This document shows positions 54,533 to 63,373 of a stretch of DNA of 64,000 nt, in pieces. Position 1 is the first letter of the stretch, and each line of letters opens with the position of its first letter. The position numbers and the translations under genes are program-made. The DNA is taken from assembly GCF_003344765.1 (NCBI RefSeq), contig NZ_QPMH01000009.1, forward strand, positions 62,001-126,000. The letters run 5' to 3'. The notes under the pieces were generated by a model. That model did no database searches and was not told where the DNA came from. It saw only the letters and a list, made by a program, of their open reading frames with translations. Source of the stretch: Ferruginivarius sediminum (GTDB lineage: Bacteria; Pseudomonadota; Alphaproteobacteria; Kiloniellales; Rhodovibrionaceae).

Positions 54533-54841
54533 GCCCGTTGCGGTTCCTTTGCTACCAGTAGGCGCAATTTACGGCCACTAAAGTGCGTAGAATAGCTTGG
54601 CGTCCACGCTTCGCCTTGCAAGCCGCCGACATGCCGCGAGAAAGAACCGACGTCCGTCGCAGGAGAGGCATCAATGCGATTGGAAGCGTCAGGGCAAAAG
54701 AGGGGCGCGTGCTCTGGGAGCGTGTTCTGGGGCGAGCTTGCCGGCGACTTGCCCAGGCATGAGGGGAGCCGGGATTGAGCGGGCGGGAGAGGCAAGGAGC
54801 GAACCGGCCGGATCTGCCCGACCCGGCCGGTCTTTGCGGAC
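54533..54841. other. 309-base gap between the two racemase-like genes
   Basis: No gene is supported. The part near 54540-54600 is slightly AT-rich and may hold a promoter for racemase copy A and pyc. A GC hairpin at 54803-54831 ends the upstream gene. Confidence 0.5.
54803..54831 (-). terminator. GC hairpin after racemase copy B
   Basis: ACCGGCCGG (54803-54811) and CCGGCCGGT (54823-54831) form perfect 9-base arms with an 11-base loop, 10 bases beyond the copy B stop. On the minus strand no T-run follows, so termination may be partial. Confidence 0.5.
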
Positions 54842-55579
54842 CTAGTAGTGGCCGTCGTAGCGAGGGCGGTGATAGCCGGCGATGAACTGCTCGGCCATGG
54901 TAACGAAGTCGTAAACCGGCAGCCCGGTCGCCTTCTGCATCGCGTTGGCGTAGGGCGGCAGGACGGCGCATTCCAGCAGGATCGCGCCCATGTCGGGGTG
55001 GTCCGAGACCATCCTTTTGGCCAAGTCCACGCAGGCGCGCTCCACCGCGTCGGTATCGACGACGCCGCTGTCATGCATGAAGGTGTCGTTGAACTCCGGG
55101 TACTGGTCGACGCCATAGACCGGGGTCGGGTCGTCCGGGCCGACATGGGCCAGCGCCAGGATGTCCCGCGACAGCCCGCTCGTCGAGGCCGTCATGACGC
55201 CGACGGGCCGCTTGCCGCCAAGCGAGCGCAGGATGTAGGGAAGTTGCAGCAGCGGAGACAGGAAGACGGGAACGCTGGCCTCGGCGGCGAGCTGGTCCTG
55301 GAACTGGATCATGAAGCCGCAGTTGGAGGTGATGGCGCGCACGCCGTAACTCTCCAGCTTCTTCGCCGCCTCGCGCACCTCGGCGATCAGCGAGGCGTCG
55401 TTCTTGTGGATCAGCCGGTCGATGGTGCAGCCCTTCATCGGCTGGAACAGGACGGTGAACGGCCAGGTCGTGGCGTTGCCCACGTCGCCGGGGACGAGCG
55501 GCTGATCGCAGTCGATCTGCAGGATGCCCAGCTCATGGCCGTATGAGCTGGTCCCCTTGCGTGTGCGGTAAATCGGCAT
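54842..55579 (-). CDS. Asp/Glu racemase-like enzyme, copy B
   Basis: This 245-residue paralogue of copy A has the same length and the cysteines at the same places, Cys87 (ITSNCGFMIQFQDQ) and Cys204 (LLECAVLPPYA). ATG 55579 follows GGGAGGTCAACAAGC. It lies between the ectoine hydrolase gene (244 bases upstream) and copy A. An Asp/Glu-racemase-like gene, eutA, is part of some ectoine clusters in Roseobacter relatives, so a link to ectoine or a related compound is plausible, but equivalence to EutA is not shown. Confidence 0.82.
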   Translation of the reverse strand: MPIYRTRKGTSSYGHELGILQIDCDQPLVPGDVGNATTWPFTVLFQPMKGCTIDRLIHKNDASLIAEVREAAKKLESYGVRAITSNCGFMIQFQDQLAAEASVPVFLSPLLQLPYILRSLGGKRPVGVMTASTSGLSRDILALAHVGPDDPTPVYGVDQYPEFNDTFMHDSGVVDTDAVERACVDLAKRMVSDHPDMGAILLECAVLPPYANAMQKATGLPVYDFVTMAEQFIAGYHRPRYDGHY

Positions 55580-55823
55580 GCTTGTTGACCTCCCTCTCAA
55601 GCTATGGGCGCGCATGCTGCCATAGAGGGAACATATAGTCTATCTTTAACGTATAAGTTGTGTTTTGCGGTTGCTTGTGTGCGGGAACAGGGGGCGCGCT
55701 CGTCTATGCCGCACCTTCACTGCACATTGCAGCCAAGGCGCGATTGAACGGCGGTTAATGGCGCGGACCGTCCAATCGCGCGGCTTTTGAGTCATTCCGG
55801 AAAGGCCAGACGAAACGAACCGT

Positions 55824-56993
55824 CTAATCCTTGACCACCAGCTCTGGCGGCACGTTGGCGAAGCATTCCGCGCCGCTCTCGGTGACGCGGAAGGTTTCGG
55901 AGATTTCCAGGCCCCAGTCGTCCATCCAGATGCCCAGGATCATGTGGAAGCACATGTTGGGTTCAAGCTCGGTGTGATCGCCCGGGCGCAGGCTCATGGT
56001 GTGCTCGCCCCAGTCCGGGGGATAGTTGAGGCCGGTGGAATAGCCGATGCGCGAATCCTTGGTCAGGCCGTACTTGGCGACGCACTCGCGCCATGCGGCC
56101 TCGACATCCTCGCAGACGATGCCGGGTTTGACGACGTCCAGCGCGGCGTGCAGGCCCTCGACCACCCAATTGGCGGCGTCGGCCAGCTTCTGCGGCGGCT
56201 TGCCCAGGAACACCGTGCGCGCCTGGGGGCAGTGGTAGCGCCGCCGGCAGCCCGCCAGTTCAAGGATCGTCGCCTCGCCCTTCACGAACGGCTGATCCGT
56301 CCAGGTGAGGTGCGGCGTCGAGGTTCCCTCGCCGGTCGGCATCATAGGGACGATGGCCGGGTAGTCGCCGCCATACTCCGGCGTGCCGGAGATCTGGGAA
56401 TAGTAGATGCGCGCCGCCGCGTCGCACTGGCGCACGCCGGGCTCAACCGAATCGAACGCGGTCTGCATCACGTTCTCGAGTATCCGCGCGGCCTGGCGCA
56501 TGTAGCGGATCTCATTCTCCGACTTCACCGAGCGGACCCAGTTCACCAGCGCGCCCGCGTCCTGGAAACGGGCGTCGGGCAGCTTGTACTGCAGCGAGAA
56601 GAAGCAGGTGGCGGTGAAATAATAGCTGTCCATCTCCACGCCGATGACGCGGGTGTCCCAGCCACGCTCGACGATGATGTCGCCGACGTAGTCGAAGGGG
56701 TGCTTGGTGACCGCCTGGACATAGTCGTCGGGATAGCCGATGACGTTCTCGTGCTTGAGGAAGGTGGTCGCATGCGCCGCGCGTACGTCCATCTTCCGGC
56801 CGATCCACAGCGGCTCCGGCTCGTCGATAGCCAGCACCACCGTCTGCGGCACGTAGAACGACCAGCCGTCATAGCCGGTCAGATAGTTCATGTTCGCGGG
56901 ATCGACGATCAGCAGCAGCTCTATCCCGCGCTGTTCCATGCGTTCCTTTGTCTTCTGGATACGCTCCAGGTATTCGGCGCGCTCGAACGCCAT
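55824..56993 (-). CDS. doeA: Ectoine hydrolase
   Basis: This 389-residue creatinase-like enzyme matches DoeA/EutD, which opens the ectoine ring to N-acetyl-diaminobutyrate. Signatures: DPANMNYLTGYDGWSFYVPQ, MPTGEGTSTPHLTW and ELAGCRRRYHCPQARTV. The Asp metal ligands of M24 peptidases are replaced there, as in creatinase, so it should work without metal. Contrast DddP, also M24-fold, which keeps all ligands. It follows the TRAP and usp genes on the same strand after 115 bases. The usual partner doeB is not adjacent. Confidence 0.92.
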   Translation of the reverse strand: MAFERAEYLERIQKTKERMEQRGIELLLIVDPANMNYLTGYDGWSFYVPQTVVLAIDEPEPLWIGRKMDVRAAHATTFLKHENVIGYPDDYVQAVTKHPFDYVGDIIVERGWDTRVIGVEMDSYYFTATCFFSLQYKLPDARFQDAGALVNWVRSVKSENEIRYMRQAARILENVMQTAFDSVEPGVRQCDAAARIYYSQISGTPEYGGDYPAIVPMMPTGEGTSTPHLTWTDQPFVKGEATILELAGCRRRYHCPQARTVFLGKPPQKLADAANWVVEGLHAALDVVKPGIVCEDVEAAWRECVAKYGLTKDSRIGYSTGLNYPPDWGEHTMSLRPGDHTELEPNMCFHMILGIWMDDWGLEISETFRVTESGAECFANVPPELVVKD

Positions 56994-57108
56994 GCCCTTT
57001 TGCTCCCCAATCCTAGAGTTCCGCGCGTCTTGTTGCCGTTGGCGCGCTGCACTCCAGCGGTCGTACTGAAAGGAGCGATTTAAGGCAAGGCGTGTGAACG
57101 CCCTGTAT

Positions 57109-57558
57109 TCACTTCACGGTGATCACGCTGCATTTCGCCAGGCTCGCCACCTTGTGGGAGACGCTGCCGAGCAGCAGTCCGCTGACGTCGCCAAGCCCGC
57201 GGCTGCCCAGGACGATGGCGTCGGCGCCCTGGTCCTCCGCCACCTTCGCGATCGTGCGCGCCGGCTGGCCGTGCTTCACCACGACGTCGACCTTGGGGAT
57301 GTCGTGATCGCGCGCGATCGCTGCCGCCTCGTCCGCCACCTCCTGTGCGGCCTGTTTCAACTCGCCGTCGGTGATCTGCGGTTCCACCGACTTGCGGGTG
57401 CGCACCAGCGAGTGGGTGGATTCCTGCATGCGGATGGACTTATAGACGGCAAGCAGTGTGAGCTCGGCTCCATACTTCTCCGCGAGGTCCGAGGCGATCT
57501 CGACGGCCCGCAGCGCGTGCTGCGAGCCGTCGACGGCGACCAGAATCTTCTTGAACAT
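57109..57558 (-). CDS. Universal stress protein, TeaD-like
   Basis: This 149-residue UspA-family protein has an intact ATP-binding loop, G-SR-G-x9-GS near the C-terminus, and begins MFKKILVAVDGSQHALRAVE. Its place right after the ectoine TRAP permease matches TeaD of Halomonas, an ATP-binding protein that tunes ectoine uptake. It starts 39 bases after uehC. Confidence 0.9.
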   Translation of the reverse strand: MFKKILVAVDGSQHALRAVEIASDLAEKYGAELTLLAVYKSIRMQESTHSLVRTRKSVEPQITDGELKQAAQEVADEAAAIARDHDIPKVDVVVKHGQPARTIAKVAEDQGADAIVLGSRGLGDVSGLLLGSVSHKVASLAKCSVITVK

Positions 57559-57597
57559 CTACCCTCCCGTCCGGTTCGTTCCGGCTGTGCGGGGCGG

Positions 57598-58896
57598 TCA
57601 GTAGCCGAAGGCCACGTCGCGCAGGAACAGCGCCAGTTCCGGCCAAACGATGAGCAGCACCGAAACGGCCGCCAGCATGACGATGAACGGTGGCGTTCCC
57701 TTGATGACGTCCAGATAAGGCCGCCGGAACACTGCGATTGCCGTGAAGATGTCGCAGCCGAACGGCGGCGTCGCCGAGCCGATGGCCGCCTGCAGCGTCA
57801 CGATGACGCCCACCAGGATCGGATCGATGCCCGCCGCCTGGACGTAAGGCTTGAACAGCGGCACCAGGATCAGGATCACCACGATGGGGTCCACGAACAT
57901 GCAGCCGACGAAGAACGAGACGGCGATAATCGCCAGAATCTCCCACTGGGCCATCTGGTCCATGCCGATGCCGCCCAGGATCTGCTGCGGAATCATGGCG
58001 AACGAGATGGTCCAGGAGAACGCCGTTCCCGCGGCGACCAGGATGAACACCACGGCCGTGATAAGGCCGGTCGACATCGCAATGTCAGGAATCTCGGACA
58101 GCTTGACCGAGCGGAAGATCACCACCTCCAGCAGGAAGGCGTAGAGGACCGAGATTGCCGCCGCCTCGGTCGGCGAAAAGATGCCGGTATAGATGCCGCC
58201 GACGATGATGACCGGGAAGCCCAGCGGCAGCAGTGCGCGCTTAATGGCTTGCCAGCGCAGCGCCCAGGTCGCCTTTTCTTCCACCGGAACGCCCTGAAAG
58301 CGCGCGGCGATCCAGCAGTAGACCGAGAACATGAGCAGGATGAACAGCCCCGGTCCGATACCCGCAATGAACAGCTCGCCGATGGAGGCGCCGGCGACGA
58401 CGCCGTAGATGATCATGCCGATGGACGGCGGGATAAGCAGGGCAATGTCGCTGGCGTTGATCGTCAGCGCGATGGTGAAGGCGTCCGTGTAGCCGGCCTT
58501 CAGCATCTTCGGGCGCAGCGGCCCGCCGATCGCCACCACCGTCGCCTGAGTCGAGCCGGAGACCGCGCCGAACAGGGTGCAGCTTGCCGCCGTGGTTATG
58601 GCGAGCCCGCCGCGCAGGTGCCCGACGAAGCGCAATACGAGATCGAGCAGCCGGTCGGCCGCGTGGCCCTTGGTGACGATATCGGCGGCGAAGATGAACA
58701 TCGGCACCGCGATAAGCGCCACCGGCTTCACCCCGCCCACCATCTGCTGGATCATGATCTCGGGGTTGATGCCGCTGAAATAGAAGAAGAAACCGACCAT
58801 CGCCGCCGCGATCAGCGGGATCATCATCGGGAAGCCCAGCAGCAGCAGGACGATCATTACTGCCACCAGGGTCGTGGTCATGCCTTCGCCACCCAT
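57598..58896 (-). CDS. uehC: TRAP transporter large permease for ectoine
   Basis: This 432-residue DctM-type permease has about 12 membrane helices and catalyses Na+-driven uptake together with UehB and the binding protein UehA. Family motifs: ALIAVPMFIFAADIVTKG, GAVSGSTQATVVAIGGPLRP and AIGSATPPFGCDIFTAIAVF. The ectoine assignment rests on the neighbours (usp, doeA, uehA). Confidence 0.9.
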   Translation of the reverse strand: MGGEGMTTTLVAVMIVLLLLGFPMMIPLIAAAMVGFFFYFSGINPEIMIQQMVGGVKPVALIAVPMFIFAADIVTKGHAADRLLDLVLRFVGHLRGGLAITTAASCTLFGAVSGSTQATVVAIGGPLRPKMLKAGYTDAFTIALTINASDIALLIPPSIGMIIYGVVAGASIGELFIAGIGPGLFILLMFSVYCWIAARFQGVPVEEKATWALRWQAIKRALLPLGFPVIIVGGIYTGIFSPTEAAAISVLYAFLLEVVIFRSVKLSEIPDIAMSTGLITAVVFILVAAGTAFSWTISFAMIPQQILGGIGMDQMAQWEILAIIAVSFFVGCMFVDPIVVILILVPLFKPYVQAAGIDPILVGVIVTLQAAIGSATPPFGCDIFTAIAVFRRPYLDVIKGTPPFIVMLAAVSVLLIVWPELALFLRDVAFGY

Positions 58897-58923
58897 GACG
58901 TGTCCTAACCTTTCCCGCCCGCG

Positions 58924-59523
58924 CTAGAGGCCGCTACCGACCGTGGGGTCGCTTTCGTCGTAGGCGTCCACTTCGGTGTAGGAGATGTACACCTCGTGCG
59001 CCCGAACATTGCGCACCACGGTCAGCGCGTACTGTATGCCCGTGATGACGAAGCCCACGGGGACCCAGATGTAGGTGACCCACAGCGGCACCCCCAGCGC
59101 CGGTGTAACGGTGCCGCGGCCCATGAGGCCATCGAGGTACTGGTAGGAATAGTAGGCGAGTACGAACATCACCGCGCCGGTGCCCAGGCTCATGATGATC
59201 ATCAGCGCCTTTTTCAGGGGGTCGGAGAGTTGATCGTAGATCGCCGACATCCTGATGTGCCGCCCCTTGCGCGAGGCGTACCCGAGCCCCACCCAGGTGA
59301 CCAGCACGATGAGGAACTGATTCACTTCCTCGGTGAAGTACAGGCTCTGATTGAACAGGTTCCGGCCGAACACATTGGCGATGGTGTTCACCGCCATGAT
59401 GAGAATGCCGTAAGCCAAAACATAGGTCTCGAAGGTCTCGAAGGCCTTGTCGATGATATTCAGCACGCGGATGGGCGGTGTGTCCCGCCCCGGTCGCTTC
59501 GCATCGCTGGCGGTTTTTGTCAT
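58924..59523 (-). CDS. uehB: TRAP transporter small permease for ectoine
   Basis: This 199-residue DctQ-type subunit has four membrane helices (ETYVLAYGILIMAVNTIANV, NQFLIVLVTWVGLGYASRKG, ALMIIMSLGTGAVMFVLAYY, and a last one near VTYIWVPVGFVITGIQYAL). The start ATG 59523 is chosen because upstream in-frame sequence is Arg-rich and unlike the family. uehC follows after 27 bases. Confidence 0.9.
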   Translation of the reverse strand: MTKTASDAKRPGRDTPPIRVLNIIDKAFETFETYVLAYGILIMAVNTIANVFGRNLFNQSLYFTEEVNQFLIVLVTWVGLGYASRKGRHIRMSAIYDQLSDPLKKALMIIMSLGTGAVMFVLAYYSYQYLDGLMGRGTVTPALGVPLWVTYIWVPVGFVITGIQYALTVVRNVRAHEVYISYTEVDAYDESDPTVGSGL

Positions 59524-59938
59524 GCGGCGGTCCCGTATCCCCCGTTTTTTCGGCGGCCCGCGGTCGGTTCGAACGGGACGGCTGGTCCCTTGTCCGCGAT
59601 CCGCATGGGCGTCCGTGCGCTGCCCCTCCCTTTGGCCGCGCCGACGCTTATCAATTAATGACAAATGATCGGGTGGGCAGGATACGCTGTCAACGAAGAG
59701 TTTCACAGTAAGGCTAACATACCGAGAAAACTGCAGAATCTCACCGGTTTTCGCGCGTCAAGTGCTTTCGATTCGGTACTTTTGCCGGTTACGATCGTAC
59801 GACATGTGACTTGAAACGCTTTGATCGCGCCCATAGGCTTTATGGTGACCGTCGGAAATCGCCCGTTCCAGCCGGCGTGGGCGGTCAACGACACGAGTGT
59901 TACGGATAATGAACATGAGGGAAGGGAGGCTCTCGACC
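59524..59938. other. Divergent control region between uehB and uehA (415 bases)
   Basis: No gene is seen. The region should hold promoters in both directions for the ectoine transporter halves. Its centre (59700-59830) is less GC-rich than the genes and contains short palindromes such as AAGTGC with GTACTT (one mismatch), possible binding sites for the Lrp-type DoeX encoded nearby. Confidence 0.5.
59664..59693 (-). promoter_or_regulatory. Candidate promoter for uehB-uehC-usp
   Basis: On the minus strand a perfect -35 TTGACA (59693-59688) is followed after 18 bases by ATCATT (59669-59664), a weak -10. A transcript from here would have a leader of about 130 bases before the uehB start. Confidence 0.35.
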
Positions 59939-60976
59939 ATGAAACGTTATACCCGCTGGGGTGTGAGCGCGGTTGCCTCGCTCACGCTCGCGATCGGCAC
60001 GCTGGCGCAGCCGGCTGCGGCCGAGTCGTGGAAGTTCGCGCTTGAGGAGATCGACGGCAGCGTGCAGGACGCCTACGCCGAGGCGTTCAAGAAGCGCATC
60101 GAGGAGAAGTCCGGCGGCGAGGTCACCGTCAATATTTACCCCTACGGCACGCTCGGCACTTCGACGCAGCTTACCGAACTGGCGGCGAACGGGGCGATCC
60201 AGTTCGCCAACGCCTCGCCGGGGCATCTCGGCAAGCTCATCCCCGAGATCCAGGTCCTGTCGATTCCCTACCTGCTGTCCCAGAACAACGAGTGCAATAA
60301 GCAGGTCCTGGGCGGCAGCGAGGTCATCTACGAGAATCTCGACGAGAAGTTCGAGAACCAGGGCCTGAAGCTCCTGACCATGTACCCCGAAGGGCAGATG
60401 GTCTGGACCACCAACAAAAAGATCACGAGCCCCGAGGACTTCAGCAACTTCAAGATCCGCGTCATGACCTCGCCGCTGCTCGTGCGGGCATACGAGGCCT
60501 TCGGCGCGAACCCGACGCCGATGCCGTACTCCGAGGTCTACTCGGGCCTGCAGCTTGGCCAGATCGATGGTCAGGTGAACCCGATCTTCGCGATCGAGGA
60601 GATGAAGTTCTACGAGGTCCAGGACTACATGATCTGGGCCGGCCAGCAGCAGTTCACGACCACGGTCGTGGCCAACTACGGCTTCTATGACGGCCTGTCG
60701 GACGAGCACCGGCAGCTTGTCGACTCGACCGTCGACGAGATGGTCGACGTGATCTTCAAGACCCAGGACCAGTACAACAAGGAGCGCCTGGAGAAGATCA
60801 AGCAGACCTCCGACATCGAGATGATCCACCTGAACGAGGAGCAGCGCGCCGTCTTCGCCGAGCGCGCCAAGCAGGTGGAGAAGAAGTTCGTCGAGATGAC
60901 GGGCGACAGCGGCGAGAAGGTGCTCAATGCCCTGACGCAGGAAATCAAGTCCTGCGAGGACAAGATGGGCAGCTGA
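59939..60976 (+). CDS. uehA: TRAP transporter ectoine/hydroxyectoine-binding protein
   Basis: This 345-residue DctP-type periplasmic protein has a signal peptide ending AQPAAAESWKFALEE. It resembles TeaA/UehA: YPYGTLGTSTQLTELAANGA, NASPGHLGKLIPEI, and the arginine-bearing IRVMTSPLLVRAYEAFGANPT that clamps the carboxylate. ATG 59939 has GGGAGG nine bases upstream. Unlike Halomonas teaABC, it is divergent from the permease genes. A terminator follows. Confidence 0.92.
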   Translation: MKRYTRWGVSAVASLTLAIGTLAQPAAAESWKFALEEIDGSVQDAYAEAFKKRIEEKSGGEVTVNIYPYGTLGTSTQLTELAANGAIQFANASPGHLGKLIPEIQVLSIPYLLSQNNECNKQVLGGSEVIYENLDEKFENQGLKLLTMYPEGQMVWTTNKKITSPEDFSNFKIRVMTSPLLVRAYEAFGANPTPMPYSEVYSGLQLGQIDGQVNPIFAIEEMKFYEVQDYMIWAGQQQFTTTVVANYGFYDGLSDEHRQLVDSTVDEMVDVIFKTQDQYNKERLEKIKQTSDIEMIHLNEEQRAVFAERAKQVEKKFVEMTGDSGEKVLNALTQEIKSCEDKMGS

Positions 60977-61017
60977 CGCCGCCGCCTATTGGAATGGCCG
61001 CGCGCAATGCGGCCGAT

Positions 61018-61050
61018 GGCGGGTCGGGGCTTCCCGGCCCGCCGTTTTTT
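61018..61050 (+). terminator. Intrinsic terminator after uehA
   Basis: GGCGGG-T-CGGG and CCCG-G-CCCGCC pair into an 11-position stem with a GCTT loop, followed by six T residues. It separates uehA from the downstream lrp-type gene, which would limit cotranscription. Confidence 0.85.
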
Positions 61051-61098
61051 CGCCATGCTCCGAATCCTTCGGCGACGGCGACACATCAAGACACCGGC

Positions 61099-61596
61099 AT
61101 GAAACTCGACGCCTACGACATTCGCATCCTGGCGACGCTGCAGCGCGACGGCCGCATTACGAAGCTGAAGCTGGCCGAAAAGATCGGCCTGTCCCCCAGT
61201 CCGTGCTGGGAGCGCATGAAGCGCTTGCAGGAGGCCGGCTTCATCCGCGGATTTTACGCCGATGTCGATGTCGCGAAGGTCGTGCGGGCGACGACCGTCT
61301 TCGTCGAGGTCACGCTGAACAGCCACGGCGCCGAGGACTTCGAGCGTTTCGAAGCGGCGGTGCAGGACGTGCCCGAAATCGTCGAGTGTCAGGCCATCGG
61401 TGGCGGCGCGGACTACGTCATGAAGGTGGTCACCACCGACATCGAGGCCTATCAGGCGCTGATCGACCGGCTTCTTGGCGCCGAGGTCGGCATCGGCCGC
61501 TATTTCACCTACATCGTGACCAAGCCGGTGAAACGCCCGCGCGGCGCCCCCCTGGCGCACCTGATGGAGCAGGCTGGCAAGCCGCTGGGCGAATAG
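61099..61596 (+). CDS. doeX: Lrp/AsnC-family regulator of ectoine degradation (DoeX-like)
   Basis: This 165-residue regulator has an N-terminal helix-turn-helix (ITKLKLAEKIGLSPSPCWER) and a C-terminal RAM/ACT-like ligand domain (VFVEVTLNSHGAEDFERFEA, ECQAIGGGADYVMKVVTTDI). Position between the ectoine-binding protein and doeC matches AsnC/DoeX in known ectoine clusters, where it responds to pathway intermediates. The GntR-type EnuR common in Roseobacters is not seen in this window. Confidence 0.87.
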   Translation: MKLDAYDIRILATLQRDGRITKLKLAEKIGLSPSPCWERMKRLQEAGFIRGFYADVDVAKVVRATTVFVEVTLNSHGAEDFERFEAAVQDVPEIVECQAIGGGADYVMKVVTTDIEAYQALIDRLLGAEVGIGRYFTYIVTKPVKRPRGAPLAHLMEQAGKPLGE

Positions 61597-61615
61597 GCGG
61601 CTGCCTTTTGCCTGG

Positions 61616-61638
61616 ATCTCCGGCCCCGGAGATTTTTT
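61616..61638 (+). terminator. Intrinsic terminator after the Lrp-type gene
   Basis: ATCTCCGG and CCGGAGAT are perfect 8-base arms around CC, with six T residues at the end (61633-61638). In practice the loop would be wider. It lies 20 bases after the lrp stop and separates it from doeC. Confidence 0.8.
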
Positions 61639-61831
61639 CTGCGCGGCCGGCACGGCACCGAAAAATTCTCGGCTGCGGGCGGCAACTTCGAAAACACCCT
61701 CTGCGGCGCCTTTGATAATCTTCTCACCGTAACGTACAAACACCCAAGGGCGCGGAAAACCGCGCTGTCCTACAAGCGCGCGCCCGCGCTGTTTTAAAGC
61801 AACACGCTCTCGAAAACTGGTGGAGGCCACG

Positions 61832-63319
61832 ATGAGCCAGGTTCTGCAGCACGCCAAGTCCTTCCGCCTGCGCGATTCCAGCCTGTGGCGGGAGCAGGCC
61901 TATCTGGCTGGCGACTGGGCCGATGCCGATGGCAAGGGCCGCCTCGCCGTCACCAACCCCGCCGATGGCCGCGAACTCGGCTGGGTTCCGAACATGGGCC
62001 AGGCCGAGACCGAGCGCGCCATCGAGGCCGCCGCGAGTGCCTATCCGGCCTGGCGGGCGATGCTCGCCAAGGATCGCGGCGCCATCCTGCAGCGCTGGGG
62101 CGAATTGATGATGGAGAACCAGGAGGACCTGGCCGTCATCATGACGCTGGAGCAGGGCAAACCGGTTTGGGAGTCGCGCGGCGAGATCGCCTACGCGGCC
62201 AGCTTCCTGACGTGGTTCGCCGCCGAGGCGGAGCGCGCCTATGGCGATACGATTCCCACGCACCTTGAGGGCCGGAAGCTGTTCGCGCAGCGGGAGCCCG
62301 TCGGGGTCACGGCCGCCATCACGCCGTGGAACTTCCCCTCGGCGATGATCACCCGCAAGGCGGGTGCCGCGCTGGCCGCCGGTTGCCCGATGGTGGTCCG
62401 TCCGGCGACGGAGACGCCTTACTCGGCCCTGGCGCTTGGCGAACTGGCGACGCGAGCCGGCGTCCCGAAGGGAGTTCTCTCCATCCTTACCGGCTCGGCC
62501 CGGCGGATCGGGCAAGTGCTGTGCGACAGTACCACGGTGCGTAAGATCTCCTTCACCGGCTCGACCGAGGTGGGCCGCATCCTGCTGGCGCAGAGCGCGG
62601 AGACGGTAAAGAAGGTGTCGATGGAGCTGGGTGGTCACGCGCCCTTCCTGGTGTTCGAGGACGCCGACCTCGATCTCGCCGTCGACGGGGCGATGAACGG
62701 CAAGTTCCAGACCACCGGCCAGGACTGCCTGGCGGTCAACCGCTTCTATATCCACGAGAGACTTTACGACAGCTTCGCCGAGCGCTTCGCCGCGCAGGTC
62801 AAGCAACTCAAGGTCGGCAACGGCCTGGAAGGCGATGTGGACCAGGGCCCGCTGATGAACGAGGGCGCGGTCGAGAAGTGCGAGGCGCACATCAAGGACG
62901 CGGTGGACAAGGGTGCGGTCGTCCTCGCCGGGGGCGGCCGGCACGAGCTGGGCGGCCTGTTCTTCCAGCCAACCGTGCTGGGCAACGTCACGCCGGACAT
63001 GGCGATCGCGAAGGAGGAAACCTTCGGGCCCGTCGCGGCGCTGATGAAGTTCTCCGACGAGGACGAGGTGCTGCGGCAGGCGAACTCGGTGGAGTTCGGC
63101 CTGGCCTCCTACGTCTACACGGAGAACTATCGCCGCATCTGGCGGGTTTCCGATGCCCTGGAATACGGCATGGTCGGCGTGAACTGCTCCAAGATCACCG
63201 GCGCGCCGATCCCCTTCGGCGGCGTCAAGCAGTCCGGCCTGGGCCGCGAGGGCTCCAAGTACGGCATCGACGACTATACCGAGCTCAAGTACGTCTGCCT
63301 CGGCGGCCTGGACCGCTGA
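61832..63319 (+). CDS. doeC: Aldehyde dehydrogenase, DoeC-like (aspartate-semialdehyde oxidising)
   Basis: This 495-residue ALDH of the succinate-semialdehyde dehydrogenase group has PWNFPSAMITRKAGAALAAG at the NAD site, ELGGHAPFLVF with the general-base Glu, catalytic Cys in TTGQDCLAVNR, and EETFGPVAALMKF. In ectoine clusters this enzyme (DoeC/Ssd) oxidises aspartate semialdehyde to aspartate. ATG 61832 has GGTGGAGGCC upstream. The aminotransferase gene follows after 54 bases. Confidence 0.9.
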   Translation: MSQVLQHAKSFRLRDSSLWREQAYLAGDWADADGKGRLAVTNPADGRELGWVPNMGQAETERAIEAAASAYPAWRAMLAKDRGAILQRWGELMMENQEDLAVIMTLEQGKPVWESRGEIAYAASFLTWFAAEAERAYGDTIPTHLEGRKLFAQREPVGVTAAITPWNFPSAMITRKAGAALAAGCPMVVRPATETPYSALALGELATRAGVPKGVLSILTGSARRIGQVLCDSTTVRKISFTGSTEVGRILLAQSAETVKKVSMELGGHAPFLVFEDADLDLAVDGAMNGKFQTTGQDCLAVNRFYIHERLYDSFAERFAAQVKQLKVGNGLEGDVDQGPLMNEGAVEKCEAHIKDAVDKGAVVLAGGGRHELGGLFFQPTVLGNVTPDMAIAKEETFGPVAALMKFSDEDEVLRQANSVEFGLASYVYTENYRRIWRVSDALEYGMVGVNCSKITGAPIPFGGVKQSGLGREGSKYGIDDYTELKYVCLGGLDR

Positions 63320-63373
63320 TAAGTCGAGAGCACGAAAAACGGGAACGATAACTATACGATCGGGGTGAAGAAA

